The translations under genes were made by a program, and so were the position numbers. The notes under the pieces were generated by a model. The model searched no databases. It saw nothing but the letters and a program-made list of their open reading frames with translations, and was not told the origin of the DNA. A stretch of DNA of 42,963 bases, from contig DFFY01000092.1 of the NCBI GenBank assembly GCA_002371115.1, positions 5,048 through 48,010 of the forward strand, given 5' to 3'. This document shows positions 1-9,161 of the stretch, piece after piece. Numbering within the stretch: the first letter of the stretch is position 1; every line of letters starts with the position of its first letter. The DNA comes from Bacteroidales bacterium UBA3764. Lineage in GTDB: Bacteria > Bacteroidota > Bacteroidia > Bacteroidales > UBA932.

Positions 1-105
1 TGCACCAACACCCGCGCCTGCGAGATGGAGTGCCCCAAGCACGTGACCATCGACCATATTGCCCGCCTGAACCGCGAATATCTCAAGGCCCGCTTCAGCG
101 AGTAA
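1..105 (+). CDS. sdhB: Succinate dehydrogenase/fumarate reductase iron-sulfur subunit, C-terminal end (partial)
   Basis: Only the last 34 residues and the TAA stop are present; the gene begins before the window. The peptide opens with CTNTRACEMECPKHV, the cysteine cluster near the C-terminus of SdhB/FrdB that ligates an Fe-S centre, and ends in IARLNREYLKARFSE, as Bacteroidetes SdhB proteins usually do. The family passes electrons between the flavoprotein and the membrane anchor subunit in succinate oxidation or fumarate respiration. It is the last gene of its operon, because a strong terminator follows. Identification rests on a short fragment, but the cysteine pattern is distinctive. Confidence 0.85.
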   Translation, partial: CTNTRACEMECPKHVTIDHIARLNREYLKARFSE

Positions 106-126
106 GCGGTTATTGCATAAACGATG

Positions 127-159
127 AACGGGGTCCTGATGGGCCCCGTTTATTTTTTT
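127..159 (+). terminator. Rho-independent terminator after sdhB
   Basis: AACGGGGTCC, a TGAT loop and GGGCCCCGTT form a 10-bp stem with one G-U pair, followed by a T-rich tract. It ends the sdhB transcript and separates it from the Rpn gene. Closely similar hairpins end other units of this window (1201, 21604, 34255). Confidence 0.85.
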
Positions 160-176
160 AGGTAAAAAAACTACCG

Positions 177-231
177 AATCGTAAAAAACAGCAGAAAAAT
201 CATGTGAAACAACACAATTTTTTTTACGATT
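177..231. repeat. Inverted repeat AATCGTAAAAAA...TTTTTTACGATT upstream of the first Rpn gene
   Basis: Two perfect 12-bp arms at 177-188 and 220-231 enclose 31 bp. The same arms and a very similar loop occur upstream of the second Rpn gene (28428-28481), in the same place relative to the Rpn start. Homology between the two loci therefore extends well beyond the coding sequence, to about base 165. In the second copy the repeat overlaps the divergent invertase promoter, so an operator role is plausible. In this copy the invertase half is missing and sdhB lies beyond. Confidence 0.6.
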
Positions 232-255
232 GTAGGTTTTACGCTGTCCTTGTTC

Positions 256-264
256 TATGTTTGC
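256..264 (+). promoter_or_regulatory. -7 box of the first Rpn gene promoter
   Basis: TATGTTTGC matches the Bacteroidetes -7 consensus TAnnTTTG exactly and lies 42 bp before the ATG at 306. No clear TTTG -33 box is seen at the usual distance. The same box is conserved before the second Rpn gene (28395-28403). Its position argues against translation from the in-frame GTG at 204. Confidence 0.55.
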
Positions 265-305
265 AGAAACCGACATCCGGGCCCGGTGTCACAAAATGCG
301 ATAAT

Positions 306-1172
306 ATGGAACAAAATGAATTGAAAATTGGCAGGTATGCCAATGTGCTGATGGACCGATGGTTCAAGCGGACGTTCGGCTGGGCTCCGGCTCGGCGATT
401 GATGCAACTGTTTTTGCAGGAGATGATCCCGGAGCGGAAGATAACCAAACTGAGTTTTGGCCCGCAGGAGTATGTGAATCCCATTGAGGAGGGAAAGGAT
501 ATCCGGCTGGATGTGCACTGTACGGATGAGACCGGTGCGCACTTTATAGTGGAGATGCAGTTTGCTGAGCAGAAGACCTTCTATGAACGGGCGATGTTTA
601 ACTCCACCTTTGTAATACAAGAGCAGGTCAAGGTTGGCAGTACGGACTGGTCCCTTCCGCAGATTTATTTTATCGGGGTGGTCAATTTTCCGTTGCACGA
701 AGGGTCAGACAGGGTGTTGTACCGGTACAGGCTGAAAGATATAGAGACTGGCGAGGACATGCCCGTACCAGTGGAATACATCTTCCTGGAGGTGCCCAAT
801 TGCCGGAAGGCGATGACCAGCGAGGCCTCGCTGCTGGACAACTTCTGTTATGCCATGAGGAAGATGCCGGAGATGGAGGAACGACCCAAAGAATTGAAGG
901 GTGAGATATTTGATTTGTTGTTTAATTCTGCGGAAATTACTAAATTCGCCCCGAAGGAACGTTCCGAATACATTCAAGACATGACAACAGAAAGAGACAG
1001 GGCAAATCAATTGGCAACGGCTATGGAAAAAGGTATAGCCAAAGAGAAGGCAGATACAGCCATTAGGAGTTTGAATAAAGGGCTGGATCCTCAATTAATC
1101 GCAGAACTTACTGGACTTTCGCTGGATGAAATTTTTGCGCTGCAGGAGCAGAAGTTTGATTCTGGTGTATAA
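306..1172 (+). CDS. Rpn-family PD-(D/E)XK nuclease, copy 1
   Basis: A 288-residue protein of the Rpn/PDDEXK_2 family (recombination-promoting nuclease, often annotated as a transposase). The nuclease core is visible: D69 in IRLDV and E83-x-Q85 in FIVEMQ. Start choice: an in-frame GTG at 204 would add 34 residues, but a good -7 box lies at 256-264 and ATG 306 matches the family's usual beginning. The first ~240 residues are about 95% identical to the protein at 27469-28353 by eye; the tail from about residue 255 is unrelated. Family members are reported DNA endonucleases acting as toxins and anti-phage factors, with the variable C-terminus made separately as an antitoxin (RpnS). In-frame ATGs at 981 and 1023 could start such a product, but neither has a strong ribosome site. 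Function here is by family only. Confidence 0.8.
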   Translation: MEQNELKIGRYANVLMDRWFKRTFGWAPARRLMQLFLQEMIPERKITKLSFGPQEYVNPIEEGKDIRLDVHCTDETGAHFIVEMQFAEQKTFYERAMFNSTFVIQEQVKVGSTDWSLPQIYFIGVVNFPLHEGSDRVLYRYRLKDIETGEDMPVPVEYIFLEVPNCRKAMTSEASLLDNFCYAMRKMPEMEERPKELKGEIFDLLFNSAEITKFAPKERSEYIQDMTTERDRANQLATAMEKGIAKEKADTAIRSLNKGLDPQLIAELTGLSLDEIFALQEQKFDSGV

Positions 1173-1200
1173 TAATAGTAAGTTATTATTTAAAACATTG

Positions 1201-1227
1201 AACGGGGTCCGAACGGGCTCCGTTTTT
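1201..1227 (+). terminator. Terminator after the first Rpn gene
   Basis: AACGGGGTCC-GAAC-GGGCTCCGTT followed by TTT. Ten pairs including two G-U. It insulates operon A from Rpn transcription, leaving the promoter at 1461-1491 as the likely driver of operon A. Confidence 0.8.
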
Positions 1228-1460
1228 ATGTACAAATTTAATTCAAAGAAGGTTACAGGCTTTTAGGGTATCAAAAGTCTTGAAAATAAGCAATGAAACC
1301 GTTTTATAAAAAATTAAAAAATTTTTATAGTATTAATTTATTATAAAAGTTTGCATAATTATCATAAATTATAACTATTTTGCTATAAAATTAAATCAAA
1401 TAAAGATTAAAAACCCAAAAAAACCTTAATATATAATAACTAATACACTTTTTGTGATGC
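1228..1460. other. AT-rich intergenic region upstream of promoter A
   Basis: About 230 bp of very AT-rich DNA with no credible gene. It includes an imperfect palindrome, TATAAAAAATT...AAATTTTTATA, around 1306-1330. It may serve as an UP-element or a binding region for a nucleoid protein; a similar AT-rich block precedes promoter C (29190-29300). Confidence 0.4.
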
Positions 1461-1491
1461 TTGCAAAATTGAATTTGTTTTACGAATTTTG
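1461..1491 (+). promoter_or_regulatory. Promoter A, driving operon A
   Basis: A TTG -33 element at 1461-1463, 20 bp, then GAATTTTG at 1484-1491 as the -7 box (one mismatch to TAnnTTTG). The stretch TGAATTTGTTTT within the spacer recurs in promoter C at 29360-29371, so the two promoters are related. The -7 box ends 24 bp before the 17-bp core of site A, which puts that site in the transcribed leader. Confidence 0.65.
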
Positions 1492-1511
1492 CAACTTAAA
1501 TCCGTAATTAT

Positions 1512-1532
1512 ATACGGTCGTTTAGTAGTGTA
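1512..1532 (+). repeat. Predicted invertase recombination site A
   Basis: Contains the 17-bp core GGTCGTTTAGTAGTGTA (1516-1532), present only three times in the window. Sites A and B share 21 bp (the core plus ATAC before it). The extended site has weak dyad symmetry: ATACGGT and AGTGTAA flank the 8-bp centre CGTTTAGT. The centre is asymmetric (TT), as expected for a site that must recombine in one orientation. It lies in the operon A leader, between the promoter and the first start codon. Recombination at this site is inferred, not seen. Confidence 0.7.
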
Positions 1533-1565
1533 AGGTAAAAAAACAATATAAAAACAGCTGTTATT

Positions 1566-4031
1566 ATGAAAATCGCGAGAATTGCAAACGTTGTCCTGAC
1601 GCTGCTGTCTGTTTCGCTGCTCTTTTCCTGCCAGAAGGTAAAGGAAGAGGAGAAAAAAAGCACGGAGGTGGAGGTAAACTTCTCCGTAGCGCTGAACGAC
1701 GTCAACGCAACGTACGCGGAAGTGATTGTCCGTCATACCGGTACAGATGATCAGACCTGGTACGGGTTTGTGACCACGGACCTCACCTCCACGGATGAAG
1801 ACCTTATCAAGGCCCAGCTTTCTCAGGTGAATGCCAGCAATCTGCATGTGGGAAAGTCCCAGACTGTAGCCATTCCCAACCTGGAAGAGTTGGACACTTA
1901 CCGTTACATTGCCTTCGGCACGGACAAAGATGGCCAGCGGTATGGTATCCCCGGAAGTCTCATCTTTACTTCCTCTCCGGACTATGATGTTACATTCCAG
2001 GCGGAACTGCAGGATGTGAATCCGCACGCTGCCGCTATCCAGATTACCCATGACGGCAATGAAGTGCTAACTTACAGGGGCTTCCTTACCACAGATATGG
2101 ATAGCGAAGCGTCGGCCCTGATTGCCACCGACTATGCTTCTATTGTGGAAAATGGAAAATTGGTAGAAGGTACGGAATTGCTGGAAGGTACTCCTTTCAT
2201 GGTTGAACTGGACGAACTCGTCCACGAGACCGACTACCGCTATATAGTATATGGTGTGTATGAAGAGGGAGATGTGGCTGTATTCTACGGCACTGCCGCC
2301 GAGTGCGAGTTCACTACGCCCATCGACCTTTCGCTTGTATCCTTCTCCGCGACGGTTTCCGGCATTACTACGGAAACGGCCAAGGTAAGCGTAAAATACG
2401 ATGCCAAACAGGAGGATCTTACCTGGTACGGCTTTGTGTCCACGGATCTTACCACACCGGCCGAAACCCTGATTGCCGCCGCAGTGGAAAGCATTACGGC
2501 GGATGATTATCTCTCCGGCGCGCAGCAGAACCTTGACATTGAAAACCTGCAGATGGAAACGGAATACCGTTATATAGCAACAGGTATCAATTCAGACGGT
2601 GTGTACGGCATCCCTGCAGACGTCCGTTTCACCACCCTTTCACAGGCTTATGTGAATACCGTATTCTCGGTTGCCGCCAGCGATATCACCGCCAAGGGCG
2701 CAACCATCACCATCACTCACAACGGGGAGGAGGAATTCACATACTGCGGCTTCTTCACGGAAGATATGACAAGTGACCTTGCCGATATTGAAATTCCCGA
2801 CAATGCAGACGCACATCTGATGAGCGGAATTGAAAAGGTGATTACATTTGAAGATCTGAAAGCAATTACCGCTTACCGTTATGTAGTAGTGGGCCGCGTA
2901 TATGGCAATGAGTATGGTACCCGTGGCGAGGTGAAGTTCGAAACCGCGGATTATGCTGTAGATGCGGAATATAAGGATTTCCTTGGAAACTGGCTTGTCC
3001 AGAACGGAACCAAGTATGAGTTTGTGATTAAGGAAAAGGTGGCTGGTCAGAGTTATACCATTTCCGGACTCAACGCGTCCGAAACCGCAAAATACGGTAT
3101 TTCAACACCGCTGGTGGTGGAAGGAATTTTTGCCGATGGCAAACTTACCATCGCCAGTCAGGCAATCAGCGAGCCTTATGTGGACCCTGAAGATGAAAAT
3201 ACTTATACCGATATGTTTTGCGGACGGTATTCCACGTCTGCCGGCAACTACTATGACAAGACCATGGGCCGCACGGTAGTAACGCTTGCCCTTTGCGAAG
3301 ACGGAACCGTGGAACTTCGTCCCGGAACTTCCTATTCCGGAGAAACCTATGTGGGAATGCGTTTCTATCAGGTTCCCGCATCCGGTTCCGCTTATGCCCA
3401 GGATAATATGGAAACGGCTCTTCCGAACACGGCAAAACGTGCAGCAGAAGCCTCTGAGGCTTATCTAAAGTGGCTGGGAGACTGGAATTTCTCCGGAATT
3501 ACGTTCCGTATCGCGAAAGCAGAGGCGAACGTAAACTACAACGTATATGGTTTTTATACCAATATGAACAGTTTCCCTGCGCTTGTGGACTTTGACGAGG
3601 CTACCGGAAACATTGTTTTCCACCACCGGCTGATGGACTACACCGTCAACTCTACGGACGGGACCACCTTCAGTATGTACACTACGGGCATTAACAGTCT
3701 GAATTACGTTGCCGTACGTACCGGTGATGAAACGGAGTTGGCAACCTTCAGCATGAATGCTTCCGGCAACGGCGGTACGGCCACCGGAACCACTTACATG
3801 CACAGCAGCGGGGAAACGACGGTAACGGAAATTGGCTTGTATGGGTATTCTTCCTCGTGGACCAAGTGGAACGGCTGGAATTATTTGACCCTGCCGTGCA
3901 ACTTCACCAAGGCTGAAGGAACAAGCGCTGTTTCCGCTGTGCCTTCTTTTGTTCCCACTCCCGGTATTGGTGTCCAGAATTTCAGTGTCGTCCGTTCCAA
4001 AGTGAACGACAAGGCATTCAGTAAAAGATAA
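1566..4031 (+). CDS. Surface lipoprotein with four beta-sandwich repeats and two lipocalin-like domains
   Basis: An 821-residue protein, first gene of operon A, ahead of SusC. Signal peptide with lipobox cysteine C22 (SLLFSC). Four related repeats of about 100 residues (approx. 36-136, 140-251, 257-357, 365-461), each with a YxGFxTxDxTS motif and an exTeYRYIaxG strand, look like fibronectin-III-type beta-sandwiches. Two domains beginning DFLGNW (~471) and KWLGDW (~645) follow; both resemble the calycin-like domains of other lipoproteins here. The tail TLPCNFTKAEGTSAVSAVP recurs in modified form in the proteins at 11438 and 16224. Probably displayed at the cell surface as an accessory ligand-binding protein of the SusCD complex. 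Ligand unknown. No Shine-Dalgarno is visible, common in Bacteroidetes. Confidence 0.75.
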   Translation: MKIARIANVVLTLLSVSLLFSCQKVKEEEKKSTEVEVNFSVALNDVNATYAEVIVRHTGTDDQTWYGFVTTDLTSTDEDLIKAQLSQVNASNLHVGKSQTVAIPNLEELDTYRYIAFGTDKDGQRYGIPGSLIFTSSPDYDVTFQAELQDVNPHAAAIQITHDGNEVLTYRGFLTTDMDSEASALIATDYASIVENGKLVEGTELLEGTPFMVELDELVHETDYRYIVYGVYEEGDVAVFYGTAAECEFTTPIDLSLVSFSATVSGITTETAKVSVKYDAKQEDLTWYGFVSTDLTTPAETLIAAAVESITADDYLSGAQQNLDIENLQMETEYRYIATGINSDGVYGIPADVRFTTLSQAYVNTVFSVAASDITAKGATITITHNGEEEFTYCGFFTEDMTSDLADIEIPDNADAHLMSGIEKVITFEDLKAITAYRYVVVGRVYGNEYGTRGEVKFETADYAVDAEYKDFLGNWLVQNGTKYEFVIKEKVAGQSYTISGLNASETAKYGISTPLVVEGIFADGKLTIASQAISEPYVDPEDENTYTDMFCGRYSTSAGNYYDKTMGRTVVTLALCEDGTVELRPGTSYSGETYVGMRFYQVPASGSAYAQDNMETALPNTAKRAAEASEAYLKWLGDWNFSGITFRIAKAEANVNYNVYGFYTNMNSFPALVDFDEATGNIVFHHRLMDYTVNSTDGTTFSMYTTGINSLNYVAVRTGDETELATFSMNASGNGGTATGTTYMHSSGETTVTEIGLYGYSSSWTKWNGWNYLTLPCNFTKAEGTSAVSAVPSFVPTPGIGVQNFSVVRSKVNDKAFSKR

Positions 4032-4049
4032 TCAAAGAAGTTATCCGAT

Positions 4050-7000
4050 ATGAAAAAATTCCAGTTTTTTCTTGCGGCGTTCCTGACGATTTTGTCGGCA
4101 GCCACTCTGCAGGCCCAGATCAAGACGGTGAAGGGTACTGTGGTGTCGGCCGCGGACGGCCAGCCCCTGGTGGGTGCAACCGTTACTGTTGACGGGAATA
4201 CGGCGCATTACGCGATTACCGATATAGATGGTAATTTCCAGATTAACAATGTACCTTCCGGCGCCAAATACGTAATTGCCGTGAACATGGGTTACAAAGA
4301 TACCTCTGTTCCGGTTGCGGCCCAGGTGCGCATTTCCATGGAAGAAGATGTGAATGTACTGGAGGCTGCCGTGGCAACCGGTATGTACACGGTGGACCGC
4401 CGTCTGAATACCGGTTCCACGGTGAAGATTGACGCTGCCGAGAGCAATATTTCCGGTATGGCGGACATTTCCCGTTCCCTGGAAGGCCGCGCCGCCGGTG
4501 TGAGCGTCCAGAACGTGTCCGGTACCTTTGGTACGGCGCCCAAAATCCGCGTCCGTGGCGCCACTTCCATCTATGGCTCCTCCAAGCCGCTGTGGGTGGT
4601 GGATGGTGTCATCATGGAAGACGTGGTGGACGTGAGCGCCGACGAACTTTCGTCCGGTGATGCCAATACCCTTATTTCCTCCGCCATCGCCGGCCTCAAC
4701 TCCGACGATATCGAGACCTTCGACATCTTGAAGGACGGTTCAGCCACCTCTATCTATGGTGCGCGCGCCATGGCGGGCGTTATTGTGGTGACCACCAAGA
4801 AGGGTAAGGCAGGTCAGACCCACATCAACTACACGGGTGAATACACATACCGTTTGAAACCCTCCTACGAGACGTTCAACATCATGAATTCGCAGGACCA
4901 GATGGAAGTGTACCAGGAACTGCAGCAGAAAGGTTATCTGAATTATGCGGAGACGGCCAATGCCAGCAACAGTGGTATCTACGGAAAGATGTATCAGCTT
5001 ATTTCACAGTACGACGCTTCCGCAGGTGCCTTCGGTCTTGAAAACACTGAGGCGGCCCGCAATGCTTACCTCCGTGCTGCAGAATACCGCAATACGGATT
5101 GGTTCGACCTTCTGTTCAACCATTCCATCCAGCACAACCATTCCGTGAGCGCTTCCGGCGGTACGGAAAAGGCCAATTACTATGCTTCACTTTCCGTGAT
5201 GCAGGATCCGGGTTGGACCAAGCAGAGTTCCGTTCAGCGTTATACCGCCAACGTTAATACCGGTTTCAAAATTTCCGAAACCCTCTCTTTTAACATGATT
5301 GGCAATGCTTCTTACCGCAAACAGCGCGCACCCGGTACCATCAACAGTGAAACCGACGTTGTTTCCGGTGAGGTAAAGCGTGACTTCGACATCAACCCCT
5401 ACAGCTACGCTCTCAACACCTCCCGTGCACTGGACCCCAACGAGTATTATACCCGTAACTACTCGCCCTTCAACATTGTACATGAGTTGAACAACAACTA
5501 TATAGACCTGGGGGTGAACGATATCCGCGTGCAGGGCGAACTCAAGTTCAAGCCCATTCCCTCCCTTGAGTTCAGCGCCATTGCCGCGTTCAAGCATGCC
5601 GGTACATCCCAGGAACACTATGTGCTGGATTATGCCAACCAGGCCCAGGCATATCGTGAGATGTCCACGCCGGCCATCCGTGATGCCAATCCGTTCCTGT
5701 ACAAGGATCCGGAAAACCTCTATGGTTACGCTTACAGCGTACTGCCGGTGGGCGGTATCTACGAGCGCACGGACAACACCATGAACGGCTGGGACTTCCG
5801 CGCAACGGCAAATTTCAACAAAACCTTTGCCAATGACCATACGGTGAGCGTGTTCGGCGGTACGGAAATCAACAGCCTGGACCGTCACAGCACCTGGTTC
5901 CGCGGCTGGGGCATGCAGTACGACTTCGGTGAAATCGCCAGTTACGACTATCGTGTGTTCAAGCGGGGTTCCGAGGAAAACACCCAGTACTACACCTTGA
6001 GCAATACCCATGTGCGCAGCGCTGCGTTCTTTGCCAACGGTACGTATTCTTATAAAGGAAAGTATGTTATCAACGGTACCATCCGTTATGAGGGTACCAA
6101 CTTCCTGGGCAAGTCCCGTACGGCCCGCTGGCTGCCTACCTGGAACATTTCCGGTGCCTGGAACATGCACGAGGAAGAATGGATGAAAGGTGCCTATCCC
6201 GCTCTTTCCCATTTGTCCCTCAAGGCTTCTTATTCCCTGACCGGCGACCGTCCTTCCGTGACCAACTCATTTGTGGTTATCGGTGCCTACAACCCCTGGC
6301 GTCCGTTTGCCAATGATAAAGAGAGTGGCCTTTCCATCAACGAACTGGCCAACCTGGCCCTTACTTACGAGAAGAAGCACGAGCTGAATGTCAGTGTGGA
6401 AGCAGGTTTTCTGGATAACCGCATCAATCTGGCGGCAGACTGGTACACACGTAATAACTTCGACCTCATCGGCCCTGTTACTACCCAGGGTATCGGCGGT
6501 CAAGTGAACAAGTATGGTAATGTGGCTTCCATGCACTCCGACGGTGTGGAAATTTCCCTTACCACCACCAATATCAAGACACGGGACTTCACCTGGAGCA
6601 CCAACTTCATATACTCGCATTCCCATAACGAGGTAACCGAGCTGGAAAACCAGGTCCGTATGATTGACCTCATCTCCGGAACCGGTTTCACCCGCAAGGG
6701 ATATCCGGTGCGCAGTCTGTTCTCCATCCAGTTTGACGGACTCAACAATGAAGGTCTGCCCACTTTCATCAACGAGGAAGGAAAGAAGACTGTTTCCGGT
6801 ATCTATTTTCAGGAGCGTGAAGAGGAAAAACTGAAGAATCTGGTATATTCCGGTTCCGTAGATCCCACCGATGTAGGTTCCTTCGGCAATATGTTCAGCT
6901 GGAAGGGTTTCAAACTGAATGTGTTCATCACCTACTCATTCGGCAACGTCATCCGCATGGATCCTGCGTTCAAGTCCACGTATGATGACCTGGACTCCAT

Positions 7001-7418
7001 GCCCAAGGAATTCCGCAACCGCTGGACGGTACCCGGCGACGAGGCCAGGACCACCATTCCGGTCATTGCTTCCAGTTGGCAGAACCGTACTTACAGCAGT
7101 TCAGGCAATTATCTGAGCTATGCTTACAATGCTTACAACTATTCTACGGAGCGTGTGGCAAAAGGTGACTTCATCCGCCTCAAGGAAATTTCCCTGGCCT
7201 ATGATTTCCCGCGCAGCATCACGGACAAACTCCGCCTGAACAGTTTGGGTCTCAAGATTCAGGCCACGAACCTCTTCCTTCTGTATGCAGACAAGAAGCT
7301 GAACGGTCAGGATCCGGAATTCTTCAACACCGGCGGTGTAGCCCTTCCGATGGCCAAGCAGTTCACCATGACCTTACGCATTGGTCTGGGTGCACCTTCC
7401 AGAAAGAAATCGAACTAA
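4050..7418 (+). CDS. SusC/RagA-family TonB-linked outer membrane transporter (operon A)
   Basis: 1122 residues, the usual SusC size. Signal peptide (cleavage near LQA-QI, residue ~22), then a carboxypeptidase-regulatory-like domain (~26-105, GTVVSAADGQPLVGATVTV), a TonB plug (~110-250, with VDGVIMEDV and ATSIYGARAMAGVIVVTTKKG) and a 22-strand-type barrel to the C-terminus. These proteins form the barrel of an outer-membrane pedal-bin importer closed by SusD and powered by TonB/ExbBD. The substrate may be peptide: a metallohydrolase and a subtilisin are encoded in the same operon and no glycoside hydrolase is. That assignment is inference. It lies 18 bp after the preceding gene and 18 bp before SusD. 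Confidence 0.93.
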   Translation: MKKFQFFLAAFLTILSAATLQAQIKTVKGTVVSAADGQPLVGATVTVDGNTAHYAITDIDGNFQINNVPSGAKYVIAVNMGYKDTSVPVAAQVRISMEEDVNVLEAAVATGMYTVDRRLNTGSTVKIDAAESNISGMADISRSLEGRAAGVSVQNVSGTFGTAPKIRVRGATSIYGSSKPLWVVDGVIMEDVVDVSADELSSGDANTLISSAIAGLNSDDIETFDILKDGSATSIYGARAMAGVIVVTTKKGKAGQTHINYTGEYTYRLKPSYETFNIMNSQDQMEVYQELQQKGYLNYAETANASNSGIYGKMYQLISQYDASAGAFGLENTEAARNAYLRAAEYRNTDWFDLLFNHSIQHNHSVSASGGTEKANYYASLSVMQDPGWTKQSSVQRYTANVNTGFKISETLSFNMIGNASYRKQRAPGTINSETDVVSGEVKRDFDINPYSYALNTSRALDPNEYYTRNYSPFNIVHELNNNYIDLGVNDIRVQGELKFKPIPSLEFSAIAAFKHAGTSQEHYVLDYANQAQAYREMSTPAIRDANPFLYKDPENLYGYAYSVLPVGGIYERTDNTMNGWDFRATANFNKTFANDHTVSVFGGTEINSLDRHSTWFRGWGMQYDFGEIASYDYRVFKRGSEENTQYYTLSNTHVRSAAFFANGTYSYKGKYVINGTIRYEGTNFLGKSRTARWLPTWNISGAWNMHEEEWMKGAYPALSHLSLKASYSLTGDRPSVTNSFVVIGAYNPWRPFANDKESGLSINELANLALTYEKKHELNVSVEAGFLDNRINLAADWYTRNNFDLIGPVTTQGIGGQVNKYGNVASMHSDGVEISLTTTNIKTRDFTWSTNFIYSHSHNEVTELENQVRMIDLISGTGFTRKGYPVRSLFSIQFDGLNNEGLPTFINEEGKKTVSGIYFQEREEEKLKNLVYSGSVDPTDVGSFGNMFSWKGFKLNVFITYSFGNVIRMDPAFKSTYDDLDSMPKEFRNRWTVPGDEARTTIPVIASSWQNRTYSSSGNYLSYAYNAYNYSTERVAKGDFIRLKEISLAYDFPRSITDKLRLNSLGLKIQATNLFLLYADKKLNGQDPEFFNTGGVALPMAKQFTMTLRIGLGAPSRKKSN

Positions 7419-7436
7419 TTTAACGGCTCATTGATT

Positions 7437-9149
7437 ATGAAAAAGAAATATATCTTACTCGCTTTTATCGCGTTGATGGGCCTTGTCTCCTGCGACAAGT
7501 TCCTGGATACCATGCCCGACAACCGTGCCGAGGTAAACTCCGTATCGAAAATCCGCGCCCTCCTGGTTTCGGGTTATCCTACCAATACCTACCTGCTCTT
7601 CAACGAGTATATGTCCGACAACGTGGACAATATGGGAGATGACAACCCAGGTACCAGCCGTCTCATGGACCAGATTTATTCCTGGCAGGATGTGACTGAA
7701 CTTGCCAACGACGACCCTAAGTCTTTCTGGAGTGAATCTTATCTGTGCATCGCCCATGCCAATCAGGCGCTGGATGCCATCTATTCCCTTACCGGTACGT
7801 CATCCATTGATGACGCAGCCGCCATTGTGGCCGCCGGTTACGGCGCCGAAATGGCCGAGGCGCTCCTCATCCGTGCCTATAACCACTTCATGCTGGTGAA
7901 TGTATTCTGCCTCAATTACAACAGCCAGACCAACACCAGGAACCTGGGTATTCCCTACATGGAGCAGGTGGAGCAGGAACTGAATCCCAAGTATGAGCGC
8001 GGAACCGTGGCCGATGTGTATGAAAAGATTCAGCGCGACCTTGAATTGGGTCTGCAGTATGTTAGCGATTCCTATTATCAGGTTCCCAAGTACCACTTCA
8101 ATGCCCGCGCCGCCTATGCCTTCGCCGCCCGTTTCTACCTGTACAGCGAGCAGTGGGAGAAGGCGGTCGAGTATGCCACCAAATGCCTGGGTTCGCAGCC
8201 TGCCTCCGTGCTGCGCGACTGGGCGGCCATCGGCAAGTTGGAGCGTGACTGGGATGTCCGCAGCTATGAGTTCGTGAAGTCCAGCTATGACGCCAACCTG
8301 CTCATGCTTACGTCTTATTCCAGTTTTGGCTATAACTTCTGCTATCCCGGAACCACCAAGTATTCCCATAACTCCTACCTCTCCTTTACGGAAGTGGGTT
8401 ACGCCGCCAATATCTGGGGCAATACCCAGACCGGATGGCGCAATGTGAGCGACTGGTATTACATGGCTCCCGAATGGTACAACGGCGCCACTTATGACGT
8501 GATTGCCTACTTCAAGATTCCCTACATGTTCGAGTACACCGACCCGGTGGCCCGGATTGGATATGCACATGCCGTCTGCCCGGCTTTCACCACAGATGAA
8601 GCGCTGCTGAACCGTGCTGAGGCTTACGTGATGCTGCACCAGTACGATGAGGCTGCTGCGGACATCAGCACCTATATCCACAGCGTCATCAAGCCTTCTT
8701 ACTTCTCCGCCAACCTGAGCACCGAGGATATCGTCAACTTCTATTCCGCCATCCAATACGGAACCTGGAACAAGCCTACCATCAAGAAGAAACTGAATCC
8801 GGCATTCAATATCGGTCCCGATGGCGGTATTCAGGAATCCATGCTGCAGTGCGTATTGGGCATGAAGCGGATAGACCAGATGGCCCAGGGCTTGCGCTGG
8901 TTCGATATCAAGCGTTATGGCATCGAGATTTGGCGCCGCACCCTGGAGCCGGACCCCAATGCAGGCCAGTATGACGCCTCCATGAAACCGATGCGTCTGG
9001 ATGACGTACTTAGGATAGACGATCCGCGTCGTGCCATGCAGCTGCCGCAGGATGTGATTTCGGCCGGAATGAAGCCGAACCCCCGCGTGACGGACAAGCC
9101 TGCGGAGATTGTGCTTCAGCCTATGGCTCTTCCCGTGTCCAACCAGTAA
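7437..9149 (+). CDS. SusD/RagB-family nutrient-binding lipoprotein (operon A)
   Basis: 570 residues. The longer reading would begin at a TTG at 7431; the ATG at 7437 gives the clean lipoprotein signal MKKKYILLAFIALMGLVSC with C19. The N-terminus (FLDTMPDNRAEV) and the TPR-like helices with RAEAYVML (~400) and FDIKRYG (~490) are typical of RagB/SusD. It caps the SusC barrel from the outside and selects substrate. Divergent enough from classical SusD that the sugar-binding residues cannot be assigned. Confidence 0.9.
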   Translation: MKKKYILLAFIALMGLVSCDKFLDTMPDNRAEVNSVSKIRALLVSGYPTNTYLLFNEYMSDNVDNMGDDNPGTSRLMDQIYSWQDVTELANDDPKSFWSESYLCIAHANQALDAIYSLTGTSSIDDAAAIVAAGYGAEMAEALLIRAYNHFMLVNVFCLNYNSQTNTRNLGIPYMEQVEQELNPKYERGTVADVYEKIQRDLELGLQYVSDSYYQVPKYHFNARAAYAFAARFYLYSEQWEKAVEYATKCLGSQPASVLRDWAAIGKLERDWDVRSYEFVKSSYDANLLMLTSYSSFGYNFCYPGTTKYSHNSYLSFTEVGYAANIWGNTQTGWRNVSDWYYMAPEWYNGATYDVIAYFKIPYMFEYTDPVARIGYAHAVCPAFTTDEALLNRAEAYVMLHQYDEAAADISTYIHSVIKPSYFSANLSTEDIVNFYSAIQYGTWNKPTIKKKLNPAFNIGPDGGIQESMLQCVLGMKRIDQMAQGLRWFDIKRYGIEIWRRTLEPDPNAGQYDASMKPMRLDDVLRIDDPRRAMQLPQDVISAGMKPNPRVTDKPAEIVLQPMALPVSNQ

Positions 9150-9161
9150 ACCGGATAGATT

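Noticed and set aside
204..305. N-terminal extension of the first Rpn protein from GTG 204
   Set aside because: It would contain the -7 box at 256-264, and the extension is not a recognisable part of the family. Conservation in the second copy is explained by conserved regulatory DNA.
164..1227. Rpn copy 1 as an insertion sequence with terminal inverted repeats
   Set aside because: The inverted repeat lies entirely upstream of the gene. No matching end or target duplication was found downstream, and the family is a nuclease group rather than a proven transposase.
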